DNA from: Myxocyprinus asiaticus
Lineage: Eukaryota > Chordata > Actinopteri > Cypriniformes > Catostomidae
Assembly (NCBI RefSeq): GCF_019703515.2
Contig: NC_059373.1
Location: forward strand, 20,918,281-20,982,280
Length of the DNA stretch: 64,000 nucleotides
Reading direction: 5' to 3'
The position numbers and the translations under genes are program-made. The notes beneath the pieces are model-generated. The model was not told where the DNA came from, searched no databases, and worked only from the letters and a program-made list of their open reading frames with translations. Below are positions 45,405 through 56,796 of the stretch, piece after piece; the stretch's first letter is position 1, and every line of letters starts with the position of its first letter.

Positions 45405-45447
45405 AAGAGCCACTTGTGGCTCACAAGCCATAGGTTCCCGACCCCTG
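45405..45447 (-). mobile_element. hAT (Charlie/Buster-like) terminal repeat
   Basis: On the minus strand it reads CAGGGGTCGGGAACCTATGG followed by 'cttgtgagccacaagtggct', matching the terminal repeat style of vertebrate hAT elements. The opposite end was not found, so this is an orphan or one end of the preceding repeat block. Confidence 0.65.
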
Positions 45448-47850
45448 ATATAGATTCATAAATATACATTTTTCCTCTTTACTGATCATTTCTATTCATT
45501 TTCTGTCAGAACTCATCCATTAACCTGTGTTCATGTTTGTATTTGTGTTAGTTTAGTTTATGTTGTAGATTGGTCAATACAGTTTGTTTGAATTCAATGA
45601 GAAGTTGAATGTGGGATATAAAAGGATAAATCAACTGGTCACTTGAATCTAAAAGATCCAAAAAGCTACCCTTATAAACAACGATTTAACATATTTGTGA
45701 TATTATTTTCAATGGCCATGAGAATAGTATTACTCTAAAGAGTTAACAGATACGTCACATCAACTCAGCGCAGGCCGCAGGTTGACCAGTGTTAACCTTA
45801 ATTCTTTCAATATTCCCAGAACTAATCATAATTCCCTTCTTGAGCTAAATTCTTTACATATATAAATTGTGAGCAGACACAATGAGCCTGTTGTATTGCA
45901 TATTTAATGGTGGAGATTGTTTAGTCAGATTTCTAATCTGATCATTGGTTATTTATCCTACACTACACTCACAGCGCTTTTACACAGAGAACAGGAATCT
46001 CTCCTCAATCACCACCAGTAACCAGTAGGACTGGTTAAAAATATATATTTTCAGATGCATTGTTCAATTAAACAATATCAATATCAGTTCTTAAATCCAA
46101 GATCGATCTTTTACTCTATGTGGCAACCCTTTATAATGCAACTTAATCACTCACATGTGTGATCAAATTTCACACTATTCAAGTAAAAATTTCTGTGATT
46201 AGGCAGTGGCTGGTAAATGTTAACATTTCACTCACCAATGATTGAGTATACAGTGGCGAAAAATTATTAGCACTGAGATCCTTTAACTGTGTTGAGAGTC
46301 AACTTTTGGTTTGAATCGTTCTGCTTCTGTGTGTCCAAAGACGAGACCCATGCAATCCATTCCTCATTGAACAATGTCTCTTTTAATACCTTTTAATTTC
46401 TTCACAGTCAGTTGTTGATTAAAAACACAAAACAAAGAAATATTTAATTCTAATCACATGGATACTCTTAAGAAACCATGCACGTTTTCTCTCGTTTCAT
46501 GTGCTCACTGGCTAATGCCAGTATTCTTAAAGAGACAGTACCGATTTATTATGTGTTCTACATCTTTTGTAAATACTTGTAAATAGTACAAATAATGCTA
46601 GTAAACAATAAACATGTAACAAAAATATATATGCAACATATAATAGAGAGATGGTTACACGCTAAACACATTTATATTACTGTGCTATGAAATCGGTACA
46701 TCATAAGCAACTAGAGATGATGATACATTAAATGGGGAACTACCTTGTAGTAACCTACCTATAGTGGCTTTCAAACAGACTATCTGCTAAAAGGACAATG
46801 GAAAGTGATAACTGCATTTCTGCAACTGGGGTGAAATAAATGAGAAAACAGTGGCACTTAAGGAACACACACTTAGGGAATCTTAAAACTACAGCAACGT
46901 TATATGGCTGAGAGAAAAAGACTGTGCATCCCAATATGCACACTTTCCTGCAAAAGACTATCAAAAAATCAGAATTTCGAATAAGTAGAAAGTCTGAGTA
47001 CTCAGTATTAATGATTAATACAGTAGGTGAACAATACTCAAATGACCTACTGCATCAGTTAAGATTCTGAAGTGTGCAACCACCAGACACTTTGCCATCC
47101 CAGTCCACAGGAGCTAAGAAGCCATCAGATTCAAAAAGTTGATCATTGAAGATATAGCAGAGAACAGTGAGCTGGATGGCTCTTTTCAAGTGTAAGTGTT
47201 AGCCTATATGTAGCAAAAAGGTTGTTCCTTGTGGCTAAACTGCAGTCATTTAACAATGAAAGAATAAATTGTTTTCATATATATTTTCTTAGTATTTCAT
47301 AGAACAAAGAACATAAAGGTCAAAGGACAATGCCAACATTGCAAATGTAGTACACTGCGCAAGGGTCACATGCAGATATTACCTTAACGCACTTCTACTT
47401 GATCTTGGCTTTCGTTGGTGTAACCTAATGTATTCAGGTTGATTTAGTCATATTAAACAATAGTTTTGAACAGTTAATTTAGACATACCACATGAAGCAA
47501 ATTTTTAGGTTACTTGACACAGGGTTTCCAGACTTTTTGATCTATAATTTCCATAATATTTGCATGGCTTGTGAATGATATTTCCAGTAAGTTGTGATAG
47601 TTTGATAAGGAGGTTTAAAAATCATTGCACTAACAAATAGCAATTCCTAGTCAATGTTTTAGAGCAGAACATAACTAATAATATAAATATATGTACAGTA
47701 TATACTGTATATACATATACTATATATATTAACATACATATATTGACTATAGAAATTTCCAAGATTTTTAATTTATTTTAATTTATTTTTAATTTATTTT
47801 TTTGTATTTAACTCATTTCCATGACTTTTCCAGACCTGGAAATCGGATCA
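45448..47850. other. Intergenic, no gene supported
   Basis: AT-rich, with AT microsatellites at 47690-47735. A 110-bp segment ending at a GTAAGT (47192-47197) was examined as an exon and rejected. Confidence 0.45.
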
Positions 47851-48136
47851 GTTACTACATAAACTTGGTTCCCTGAAAGGAGGGAACAAGACACTTCAGG
47901 GGGCAGGACTTTAAAACCTTTTACCATTATGCCAAACTGACTGGTTGGTGACGCTTAGCGCTCGACCTATGAACACCTCATTGTGAGCATACAAGCGGAA
48001 GCCAGTTTCACATCTTCAGGACTTTCCAGCTGAAGGGAAGGAGAGCCTTTCACTCATCCCATGACAAGTGATAAACCAGTTGCTGTGGCACAGCTGCGCA
48101 GCTTCTCGTTTCAGGGAACCAATGTTATGTAGTAAC
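47851..48136. repeat. DIRS-like inverted repeat remnant
   Basis: 'gttactacataaacttggtt' plus 'ccctga' (47851-47876) is inverted at 48111-48136 with two differences. Its 'ttccctgaaaggagggaa' core resembles the outer end of the DIRS element at 23620-23660. The intervening 230 bp has no coding content. It may be a DIRS end pair left after loss of the interior. Confidence 0.5.
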
Positions 48137-48594
48137 CAAGACATTCACTTTCAAGAAGGTAACTTAAACATTGTGTCAGAAGTCTACACTATGGGAGCCA
48201 TATACCATAACGGCGTAGCACTGATCATCTTTGAGATATTTCTACACTTTCGGTAGAGTGAATGCTGGCGTGTTTGTCTGCCGCTGCTCTCCGGGTTCTT
48301 TTCAATGTTTTTAGATGCTTTTGTTTTAGTGGCATTTTGTATGAGTGACCTCAGGAAATCAAGTTTTATACTTCTGTCTTAAGGACAATCTTATGGACTA
48401 TTGACTTTTTAGTTTGTTTGAAATCTATGCTTCACCTCACGTCTGACTGGATTACTTCAAAGGAAATAAACACTGCTGCACTCACCAATGGTCTTCGCCG
48501 GGACTGCTATGTGCCGTCTTAAATAGGCTGCTTGATTCCCTGTCCATCATCGACGTCCAGTGGGCCTGGAGCACATGGACTTTGAATTCGAGTC
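48137..48594. other. Non-coding, possible L2 5' leader
   Basis: No feature of its own. It lies directly upstream of the open frame at 48595. Confidence 0.3.
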
Positions 48595-49062
48595 ATGTTG
48601 GTGGATTCATTGAGGATGCTCTGCCTTCTGTTGCCCATCTTGGCCTGTTGGAGTTTTGCTGTTGGCCCTCACCAGTTTCAGCGGAGAGCTCCCTGCTTGT
48701 TTGCAAGTTCATGCAATCATCTTTCTTCCGATATGGTTTTATTCTACTCATCTCTGGATTTACAGCGTTTGAATTCCTTGGCCCACCTGTCAGATGGAGT
48801 TTATAACTATTGCACTGCTCTTGGAATTGCGCTTCGCCCTTGGAATGTCCATCGAGGGTCACGCCAACATCCCTGCAGATTACCGACTAATTCCCCTGAC
48901 AACCACCACATACCGGCCATAAGGTCTTCAAGCCGTCGCCCTCCGACTGGTGAAAGTGATGTGAAGCAGGGTGTCAATTTTGATAATCTCAGTTTGCTGA
49001 AACTCACATCTTTTATTTCACTGCATAACACAGATGTAGCCACTATTTTTTATTTATTTATT
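48595..49062 (+). pseudogene. Possible L2-type LINE 5' segment
   Basis: An open frame reads through GVNFDNLSLLKL and similar phrases, which resemble the start of fish L2-type ORFs before the endonuclease. The match is weak. It stops where L1 copy B begins. L2 reverse-transcriptase sequence resumes on the same strand at about 54545 beyond L1, so both pieces may be one element split by L1; the endonuclease would then be missing. Confidence 0.35.
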
Positions 49063-49480
49063 TGTTATTAACATTTTTATTGATTCATAAATTAACACAT
49101 AAAAATACAACAACATATATATATATATATATTGAATCAGTCACTTTAAACATTAAACCCCCACTATATCCCCTCCCCCTACCAAACTCCCACCCCACCC
49201 TGACCACCCCACGAACACCCCTGTGGTCAATAGAATATAGACACACACACACACACAAAAAAAAATACAAAATAAAAAAAACACAAAACAACAACAAAAA
49301 ATAAAATAAAATAAAATAAAGTATGATAAAAAGAATTACATAAAAAAAAAACGAAACTCTAAATTACTCCCTCCACCGCCCCTCCTCGAGATTCCCCCAA
49401 AAATGCTAAGTAATTGCCCCATTTCTTATTGTAAGAATCCCTAACTCGAAGGCAGCCACGCACCACTCCGGGAATGAGGG
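49063..49480 (-). other. L1 copy B 3' UTR, microsatellite-rich
   Basis: Includes (AT)n at 49117-49132, (AC)n at 49241-49256 and A-rich runs at 49258-49320, which explain the open frames on both strands. Colinear with the copy A 3' UTR apart from these expansions. Confidence 0.8.
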
Positions 49481-52400
49481 TGCTCCATCCGACTTCCAAC
49501 TCCTCAAATAACATGCCTCCCAATCATCACACTGGTCAAAACCCAGTCCTTCATGTACTTATCCTCCAAATCCATGACCTCCCCATCTCCCAAAATACAG
49601 AGTCTGGGGCAGAACGAAACCTGAGCGCCCAACACATCACACACAAAACTTTGCACCTTTAGCCAAAATTCTTGGATCTTATGACACCCCCAAAAAACAT
49701 GGGTGGTGTCTCCATCTTCGGAATGGCATCGCCAGCAGATGGGTGTATCCTTAAGACCAAGCCTATACAATCTAGAGGGGGTCCAATAAAATCTATGTAA
49801 AATCTTAAATTGCATAAGGCAAACCCTTGCATCTCTAGATGCAGACTTTATGTTTTTTAGAATACTAGCCCACACTCCCTCCTTCAATAACAAATTTAAA
49901 TCTTCCTCCCATAATATTTTGAGAGAATTTAAAGCTCCGTCCCCCAGACTCTGAATTAGCAGGGAGTAATACACTGATGCCTCATGACCCTTCCCAAAAG
50001 CAGCAATCACCACTCCCAGAGTATCTGCCGCTCTAGGGGGGTGCCTGCTACTCCCAAAAAACAGTGCAGAGCAGGTGGTGCAGCAGTAAATACTTATAAA
50101 ATTGAGATCTGGGAATCCCAAAATGTTGAATCAAATTTTAAAAAGATCTCAATACTCCACTCTCATATAGGTCACCAAGTGTATTAACCCCCCTCACAAT
50201 CCAATCTGACCAACAGAAAGGGGACTTATTAATGCATAGTTTAGGGTTCAGCCATATGCTCGAGGCTACGTTTAAATAAATATCAGAATTAAACACTCTG
50301 GACACTTTTGTCCATATCGAGTGCAAATACAAAATAACGGGGTGCGACTTAACCTCTCCGACTAGTTTAATCGAAAGGCTTTGTAGTGGCGAGATAGGGG
50401 CAAGAACTTCCTTTTCAATACAAAACCAGGGAGGGGCTCTCTCAGGTGGAAGCAACCAATGAGCCAAATGTCTAAGACCGAATGCATAATAATAAAACAA
50501 AATCTTGGCTAGGCCTAACCCACCTTTGTCAATCGGTCTAAGTAACATATTGAAATTTAACCTGGGACGCTTACCATTCCAAATGAAGGACTTCGCTATG
50601 CTATCAAATTGCTTGAAATAAGAGAGGGGGACATCTACAGGGAGAGACTGTAGCAGGTAGTTGAATTTTGGAATACAGTTCATTTTAATAACATTAACCT
50701 TCCCTATCATCGATAAGTGTAACGAAGCCCACCTGTACACATCATTCGAAAACTTTTTATTAAGGGATCAAAATTAACTCTGACTAAATCAGAGTTTAAC
50801 ACAAATTTGCTGGGAATAAAATTCCCAAATACTAAATTCCCTGTTTGGGCCACTGGAAGGCACCTGGCTGGAAGGCCGTTAATGGACAGTGCACTGTCAA
50901 AGCCAAAGCTTCGGATTTAGACCAACTGACTTTGTATCCTGAGAATTTGTAAAAGGAGTTAATAATTCTGTGGAGGCAAGGCATAGATCTAGTAGGGTCA
51001 GAGAGGAATAATAAATTATCATCTGCATAAAGCAGAAGCTTATGTGCCACACCTCCCGCAATCACCCCTGGAAAATCATCCTCCTTTCTTATCGTGACTG
51101 CTAATGGTTCCAGAGCAAGACAGAACTATAATGGGGAAAGAGGGCAACCCTGCCGGGTGCCCCTATCCAGAGTAAAATCATCTGAAATTAATTATATTAA
51201 TTTTTTCACACATTATACATTTGCACATATACAGTGAAATTCTTTTTTTCACATATCCCAGCCAAGCTGGGGTCAGAGTACAAGGTCAGCCATGATACTG
51301 CACCCCTGGAGCAGATAGGGTCAAGGGCCTTGCTCAAGGGTCCAACAGCAGCATCTTGGTGGTGCTGGGGCTTGAACCCCCAACCTTCTGATCAGTAACC
51401 CAGAGCCTTAACCACTGAGCCACCACTGCCATACTTTATTTTTTTTTTTATTTATTTTTTTTTATATTAAAAATTAACCCATTTGTTTGTACCGCTACTA
51501 AATTAACTTAATCCAACCAATAAATGTACTCCCGAACACATACATTTCCAAAACCTTAAAAAGATAATCCCATTCTACCATATCAAACACCTTTTTGGTG
51601 TCAAATGAGATGGCAGCGACCGGAGATTGATCATTCGCTACTGACCACATGATATTGATGAGACGCCTAATATTATCAGAAGAGCTACGGCCTCGAATAA
51701 ACCCCACCTGATCTATATGTACAAGTGATGTCATAACTTTACTTAATCGATTAGCCAGAATTTTGGACAACATTTTTACATCTAACTGGATCAGGGATAT
51801 TGGGCGGTAACTTTTACACTCGCTTGGATCTTTGTCCTTTTCAAGAATCAGTCTGATCCGGGCTTGCGTCATGGTTGGAGGAAGCTTTCCGTTCTTTAAT
51901 GATTCCATATAAATTTCTAACAAAAGTGGAGCCAGTTCTGTAGCATAAGATTTGAAAAACTCAGAGGAAAAGCAGACAGGCCCCAGAGCCTTGCCTGTAG
52001 GCAAGGCCTTAATTACCTCATCAAGCTCCTCCAAGGTTATCTCAGAATCAAGAGAATTTTTTTGCTCAGTAGTCAGTTTAGGGAGATCTAATGGTTCCAC
52101 AAAGTTCCTAATATCTTCATCAGTAGACGAAGACGTGGAACTATAGAGATCAAAGTAGAATTCTTTAAAGCATTATTAATATCAATGGCCGAAGTAAATA
52201 TTTCACCACCAGCAGATTTCACTGAGGGAATAGTAGAAAAAGACTCTCTCTGCTTTATATATCTAGCCAAAAGTGTTCTTGCTTTGTCCCCCGACTCAAA
52301 GTATGACTGTCTTGCCCTGAATAACCAAAACTCCACTTTCTGCGACAAAATAGTATTATATCTATATTTCAATCGGGTCAATTCTCTGAGGCCATCAGAT

Positions 52401-53412
52401 GACATGCGGCACTTCAGCTCTGCCTCGGCACTTTTAATATTTCCTTCCAACTCCACAAGTTATTGTGCTTTGGATTTTTTGGTGAATGAGGCATACTGTA
52501 TGATCCAACCCCTAAGAACCACCTTAAGTGCCTCCCAAACCACGCCCACAGAGGATACTGAGGACCAGTTGGTCTCCATATAAACATTGATTTCAGTCTT
52601 TAACATTTGTTGGAAATCAGGATTTTGCAAAAGGGACACATTAAGGCGGCAACTATATGATTTCTTTTTCTCTGTATATGGCAACACCTCTAAACTCACC
52701 AGGGCATGATCTGAAACTAAGATATTTCCAATTGAGCAATCAACAACAGATGAAATGAGGGATTTGGATATAAAAAAAAAAATCTATTCTAGAAAAAATC
52801 TTATGGACTGATGAAAAAAATGTAAAGTCCCTACCAGATGGGTTCAAAAGTCTCCAAATATCAGTAAGACCAAGATTTTTACACATCCTGTGAAGCATCA
52901 ATGTTGCTCTAGGGGGTTTACACACTTTTGCTTCACTGTGATCAAGGACTGAGTCCATCAAAAGATTAAAGTCTCCTCCCAATATTATATCACGGGGGGT
53001 GCCAGCGGTTTGCAGCATCCCTTCAAGATCTATAAAAAAGCCCTGATCATCAGCGTTAGGTGCGTAAATATTAACCAAAACCAACTTTTGCCCTTGAATT
53101 TCAGCTAAAACAATAATGACTCTCCCTAATTTATTTTTTGTCTGTTTGAGACATTTGAATTGTAAATGTTTATTTACCAATATAATGACTCCCTTGCTCT
53201 TACTTGAGCCAGCACTAAAAAAAAACATATCCACCCCATATCTTCCCAAATTTTTCAGCTTCCTTCGGGGCGAGATGTGTTTCTTGAAGAAAATGTAAGA
53301 AATATGATATAGTGTTAAGAAAAGAAATAACCTTCCTTCTTTTTATGGGGTGTCCCAACCCATTCACATTCCATGTGGAGAGAGATAGTACACTCATATT
53401 AACATTTGACAT
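49480..53412 (-). pseudogene. L1 ORF2 (endonuclease, RT, C-terminal zinc region), broken
   Basis: It starts at the ATG at 53410-53412. The endonuclease spans 53412-52740 (STWNVNGL, LQETHL, LGGDFN), with a frameshift in a T-run near 53220. The RT occupies 52100-50830: SYRPISL, FIRGRSSSDN, SFDTKKVFD with the first catalytic Asp, then, after a SINE insertion, TLDRGTRQGCPLSPL and LLYADDNLLF. The thumb and long C-terminal region lie at 50740-49504 with a CxxC-H-C cluster (PICWRCHSEDGDTTHVFWGC). Several frameshifts and stops, for example between 52456 and 52700, make it non-functional. It would nick target DNA and copy L1 RNA. Confidence 0.9.
51190..51440 (-). mobile_element. tRNA-derived SINE (V-SINE-like) inside L1 RT
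   Basis: On the minus strand a tRNA-like head ('gtggctcagtggttaaggct', B-box-like 'ggttcaagcccc') is followed by a conserved body ('ttgagcaaggcccttgaccc') and a tail containing 'gaaaaaaagaatttcactgt'. It interrupts the RT between the FIGW and RGTRQGCPLSPL motifs. AT-rich flanks prevent reading the duplication cleanly. It differs from the SINE at 3993-4412. Confidence 0.85.
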
Positions 53413-54528
53413 TTTGATATAGTAGAAAAAATAAATTGTGTGTCAAAAACAAAATTATACAGACCACATTCCCCATTAGTGAAACAATCAAACCCCGAAC
53501 TTCCCCCCAAACAAAACAAACAGAAAAAAGTAAAACGTGCCCATTAACCCCGCATACGACAGCGCCAACTGGCGACAATCCCTCTAAACTCAAAAGGTCC
53601 ATGAACGCCCACGAGCCCCCACGACAACTTTGCCATCGGATTGCTCAATTTTGCCTCACAAATTTGTGAGGCAAAATTACATAACAGAAAATACTTTGTA
53701 AAATAAACCCCCAGCCAATAGGAAGAATGAACACAAAGAACATGTAGATTCATGCACAGAACTGTCTCAAAGGTGTGATCTTCCACAAAACAAATTCCAG
53801 CTGATATAAAACCGTTCAGATTCCTCAGACAGACAAACGAATGTTCAGTGAGCCGGCTGTTACGAGTTCAGCGGATGATGTAATCATTCCAATGTCCCGT
53901 AAAAATACTCAACAAAACAAACTCCAGCCAGCAGGAGGAATAAGCATGAAGAACAAACAGATTAATCCACAGCTGTTCCAAAGGAGTGTTATTCAATAGA
54001 ACAAGCTCCAGCCGCTAGGCGGAACAATACAAAAAGAAACAAAACCGGCATCTCGGTTCCCCGGATGGTCAAGTCAATTCACTCGGAGGCCACATAAAAG
54101 TATATACCATGACTTACACAATACGTCAACTTTATAAAAGACATCCTTTGTGTGAGCATGTAGATATTTTGCGGTCATCCATAGTGTCCACTCTCAAACT
54201 GACCAGAACTTCAATGCAAAAGTAATCTTTCGTCAATGCAAAAGTTTCTTGTTATTCACAAAACAAACTCCAGGCGCTCGGCAGAGCCAATGAAAAAAAA
54301 AAGAAACCAAAATGACGCCCAGCTTCCTCAAAAGCCAGAGTAAGTACAGCGAGTCGACCCACTCACATGAGAAACACCCAATGGTTTACTCACCTATTGA
54401 TTCAATAAAAAGACATTGCCTGATTGGGACATGTAAATACTTTGCGACCGTCCTTCGTTTCTATTCTCAGTTTGGCCGGAAACATCAGAGCAAAAGTGAT
54501 CTTTCGCTGATATTAGAATTTCTTAACA
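53413..54528 (-). other. L1 inter-ORF region with degenerate repeats
   Basis: The phrase 'acaaaacaaactccagcc' and variants occur near 53786, 53911, 53998 and 54258, each followed by 'gctaggcgga'-like sequence. An irregular 85-260 bp repeat spacing results. No ORF1 is present. A perfect palindrome 'ttttgcctcacaaatttgtg' lies at 53649-53678. Confidence 0.6.
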
Positions 54529-54544
54529 AAGCCAATTTTTTTTT

Positions 54545-56796
54545 CCAGAATCTTATCTGTCTCATTTCAGAGATGATGTCTTAGCTCGACTCGACACTGA
54601 ATCATTGGTTGAAGCTTTTAATAAATTTTTTACTATTACACTTGATAATGTCGCTCCAATCAAGCCAAGGAGAGTTAAGGGTGTTTCACAGCCTTGGCTT
54701 AATTACGTCACCTATGCTCTCAGATAAGAGTGCAGAAAAGCAGAGCTCAAGTGGGAACGAGACAAGCTTCAGGTCTCTTATGACATTTTAAAAGAGTGTT
54801 TAACTAACTATCAGAGAGCTGTAAAGGAAGTTTTTCTCTACATTAATCTCTGATAATGCAAATCGACCAAAAGTATTGTTCAAAACAACTGATTCTGTTT
54901 TAAATCCAACTAAAAATGCTTTTCTGGATGCCACCCAAGAAACCTGTGAAACATTTTTAAACTTATATACTCACAAAATTGAGCAGATTAAAGGTGCGAT
55001 TGTACCTGCACAATTTGATCAACCACTAATTCCTTCCCTGTCCAGCTCCCTGAATCACTTTGAACCAGTTTCGTCAGAACAGTTAGCAGATGTTGTCTCC
55101 AAGATGAAGTGTTCCAGTTACAAGCTGGATATTCTTTTTAAAGAAGTTTTCATGACTATCAGTTCCAGTGTGACAGCTTTGATTAACAGCTCATTAGCAA
55201 GTGGAGTTGTTCCAAGTAGTTTTAAACATGCAATTCTACATCCTTTGTTAAAAAAAAAAAAAAAATTTTTTGGGATCCAGCAATACACAACAATTACAGA
55301 TCAATCTCCAAACTGCCTTTTATTTCCAAGATTTTGGAGAGAGTTTTTTATTCGCAGCTCTACTCCTATCTAAATACATTTAACATTTTAGATAAATTTC
55401 AGTCTGGGTTCAGACCCTTGCACAGCACTGAATCTGTATTGTTGAAGGTCACTAATGTTATTTTACTTTCCATGGATTCAGGTTCACCTGTCGTCTTAGT
55501 TTTATTAGATCTCAGTGCTGTGTTCGACACTATCGACCATAATATTCTTCTCAATTGTCTAGAATGTATGGTTGGCATCCAGGGTATTGCTCTCCAGTGG
55601 TTTTCATCCTATCTAAAAGAAAGGATATTCTCTGTAAATTTAGGTAATTTTTCTTCTACATCGGCTCAATTACAGTGTGGTGTCCCTCAAGGGTCAATCT
55701 TAGGACCCTTGTTATTTTCCCTGTATATGCTTCCTCTGAGCTCTATTTTTCAGAAGTACAGCATATCTTATCACTGTTATGCTGTCGATTCACAATTTTA
55801 TTTCCCATTGAGTGAAGACAAGAATTGTTCATCTGAGAACGCCCTAAATTGCTCAAAGATATTAAACTTTGGCTGGCAAACAATTTCTTACAATTAAATG
55901 AAAGCAAAACCAAAGTTCTGATTTTAGGTTCCTCCATGTCCTCCTTACCTGGCCTGGTTGCCCAGTTAGGTCCTCTGTCGTTGAATGTACAAGATCATGT
56001 GAGCAGTCTTGGAGTGATTTTAGACTCCTCATTACTTTTCAATAAGCAGATCAGTGCTGTTGTCAAGGGTAGCTTTTTCCACCTGAGATCTAATCGCTAG
56101 AATAAAACATTTTCTTTCCCTTAAAGGCTTGGTAATTGTGATCCACTGACTAATCACATCAAGGTTAGACTATTGTAATTCATTGTACATTGTCTGCCCC
56201 AAACTGCATTATCTCGCCTACAGCTGGTTCAAAACGCGGCGGCTAGGATTTTAACAGGGTCAAGAAAGAGGGATCACATTTCCCCAGTTTTAGCGTCTAT
56301 ACACTGGCTTCCAATGAAATTCAGGGTCGATTTTAAAATTCAGATTTTTGTCTAAAAGGCACTATCTGGCCTCACGCCCCAATATATCAGTGACCTTCTA
56401 CACACTTACTCCCTCACCAGAGCGCTCAGGTCTTCTGATCAACATTTATTGAGGGTTCCTCATTGCCGCTATAGATCTAAGGGTGACCGTGCTTTTTCTG
56501 TGATTGGTCCTACTCTGTGGAATAGTCTCCCTTTCCATGTAAGGTCAACTTCATCATTAGCCTTTTTTCTTTAAAAATATATTTTTATTCTGTAGCTTTT
56601 GAATAGATCATTGAATAGTTTGAAATGGATAAATACATGTTGTTGTATTTAAATGTTTTTATTTATTTTATATTTAACTTTAAATCAATCTGTTTTTATA
56701 TAACTCTGTAATTTTGTTTGTTTGATCTGTAAAGCACTTTGGGTCAACTTCTGTTGTTTTTAAAATGTGCTTTATAAATAAAGGTTGACTTGACTG
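54545..56796 (+). mobile_element. L2-clade LINE, 3' half
   Basis: Contains the RT and C-terminal region on the plus strand and ends with the 3' tail 'gtgctttataaataaaggt' plus 'tgacttgac', the short TGACT repeat typical of fish L2 tails. The 5' side abuts L1 copy B. Endonuclease coding is absent. Confidence 0.85.
54560..56575 (+). pseudogene. L2 LINE reverse transcriptase, dead
   Basis: Reading moves through several frames. The region before the RT is at 54590-55240, including an open frame from 54876. An A-run at 55250-55265 causes a frameshift. The RT lies at 55334-55897 with KFQSGFRPLHSTES, LLDLSAVFDTIDHN (first Asp present) and CGVPQGSILGPLLFSLY. The YADD motif is changed to YAVD, removing a catalytic Asp. 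The thumb is at 55849-56100 (WLANNFLQLNESKTKV). The C-terminal conserved block (RLQLVQNAAAR, HWLPMKFR, FSVIGPTLWNSLP) extends to about 56560 with stops. The copy is inactive. Confidence 0.9.

Larger units (their letters stand above)
49063..54528 (-). mobile_element. L1-clade LINE, copy B, 5' truncated
   Basis: On the minus strand it has an inter-ORF region (54528-53413), ORF2 (53412-49480), a 3' UTR with a G-rich stretch, 'gaatcaataaaaatgttaat' and an A/T-rich tail at 49063-49085. ORF1 is absent, consistent with 5' truncation. The flanks 'agccactattttt' (left) and 'agccaattttttt' (right) look like an imperfect target duplication, and the A-rich target fits L1 endonuclease preference. Same family as copy A. 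Confidence 0.85.

Noticed and set aside
47085..47191. Candidate exon ending at a good GTAAGT donor
   Set aside because: No convincing acceptor or polypyrimidine tract, an in-frame stop in the best-looking frame, and no recognised protein match.
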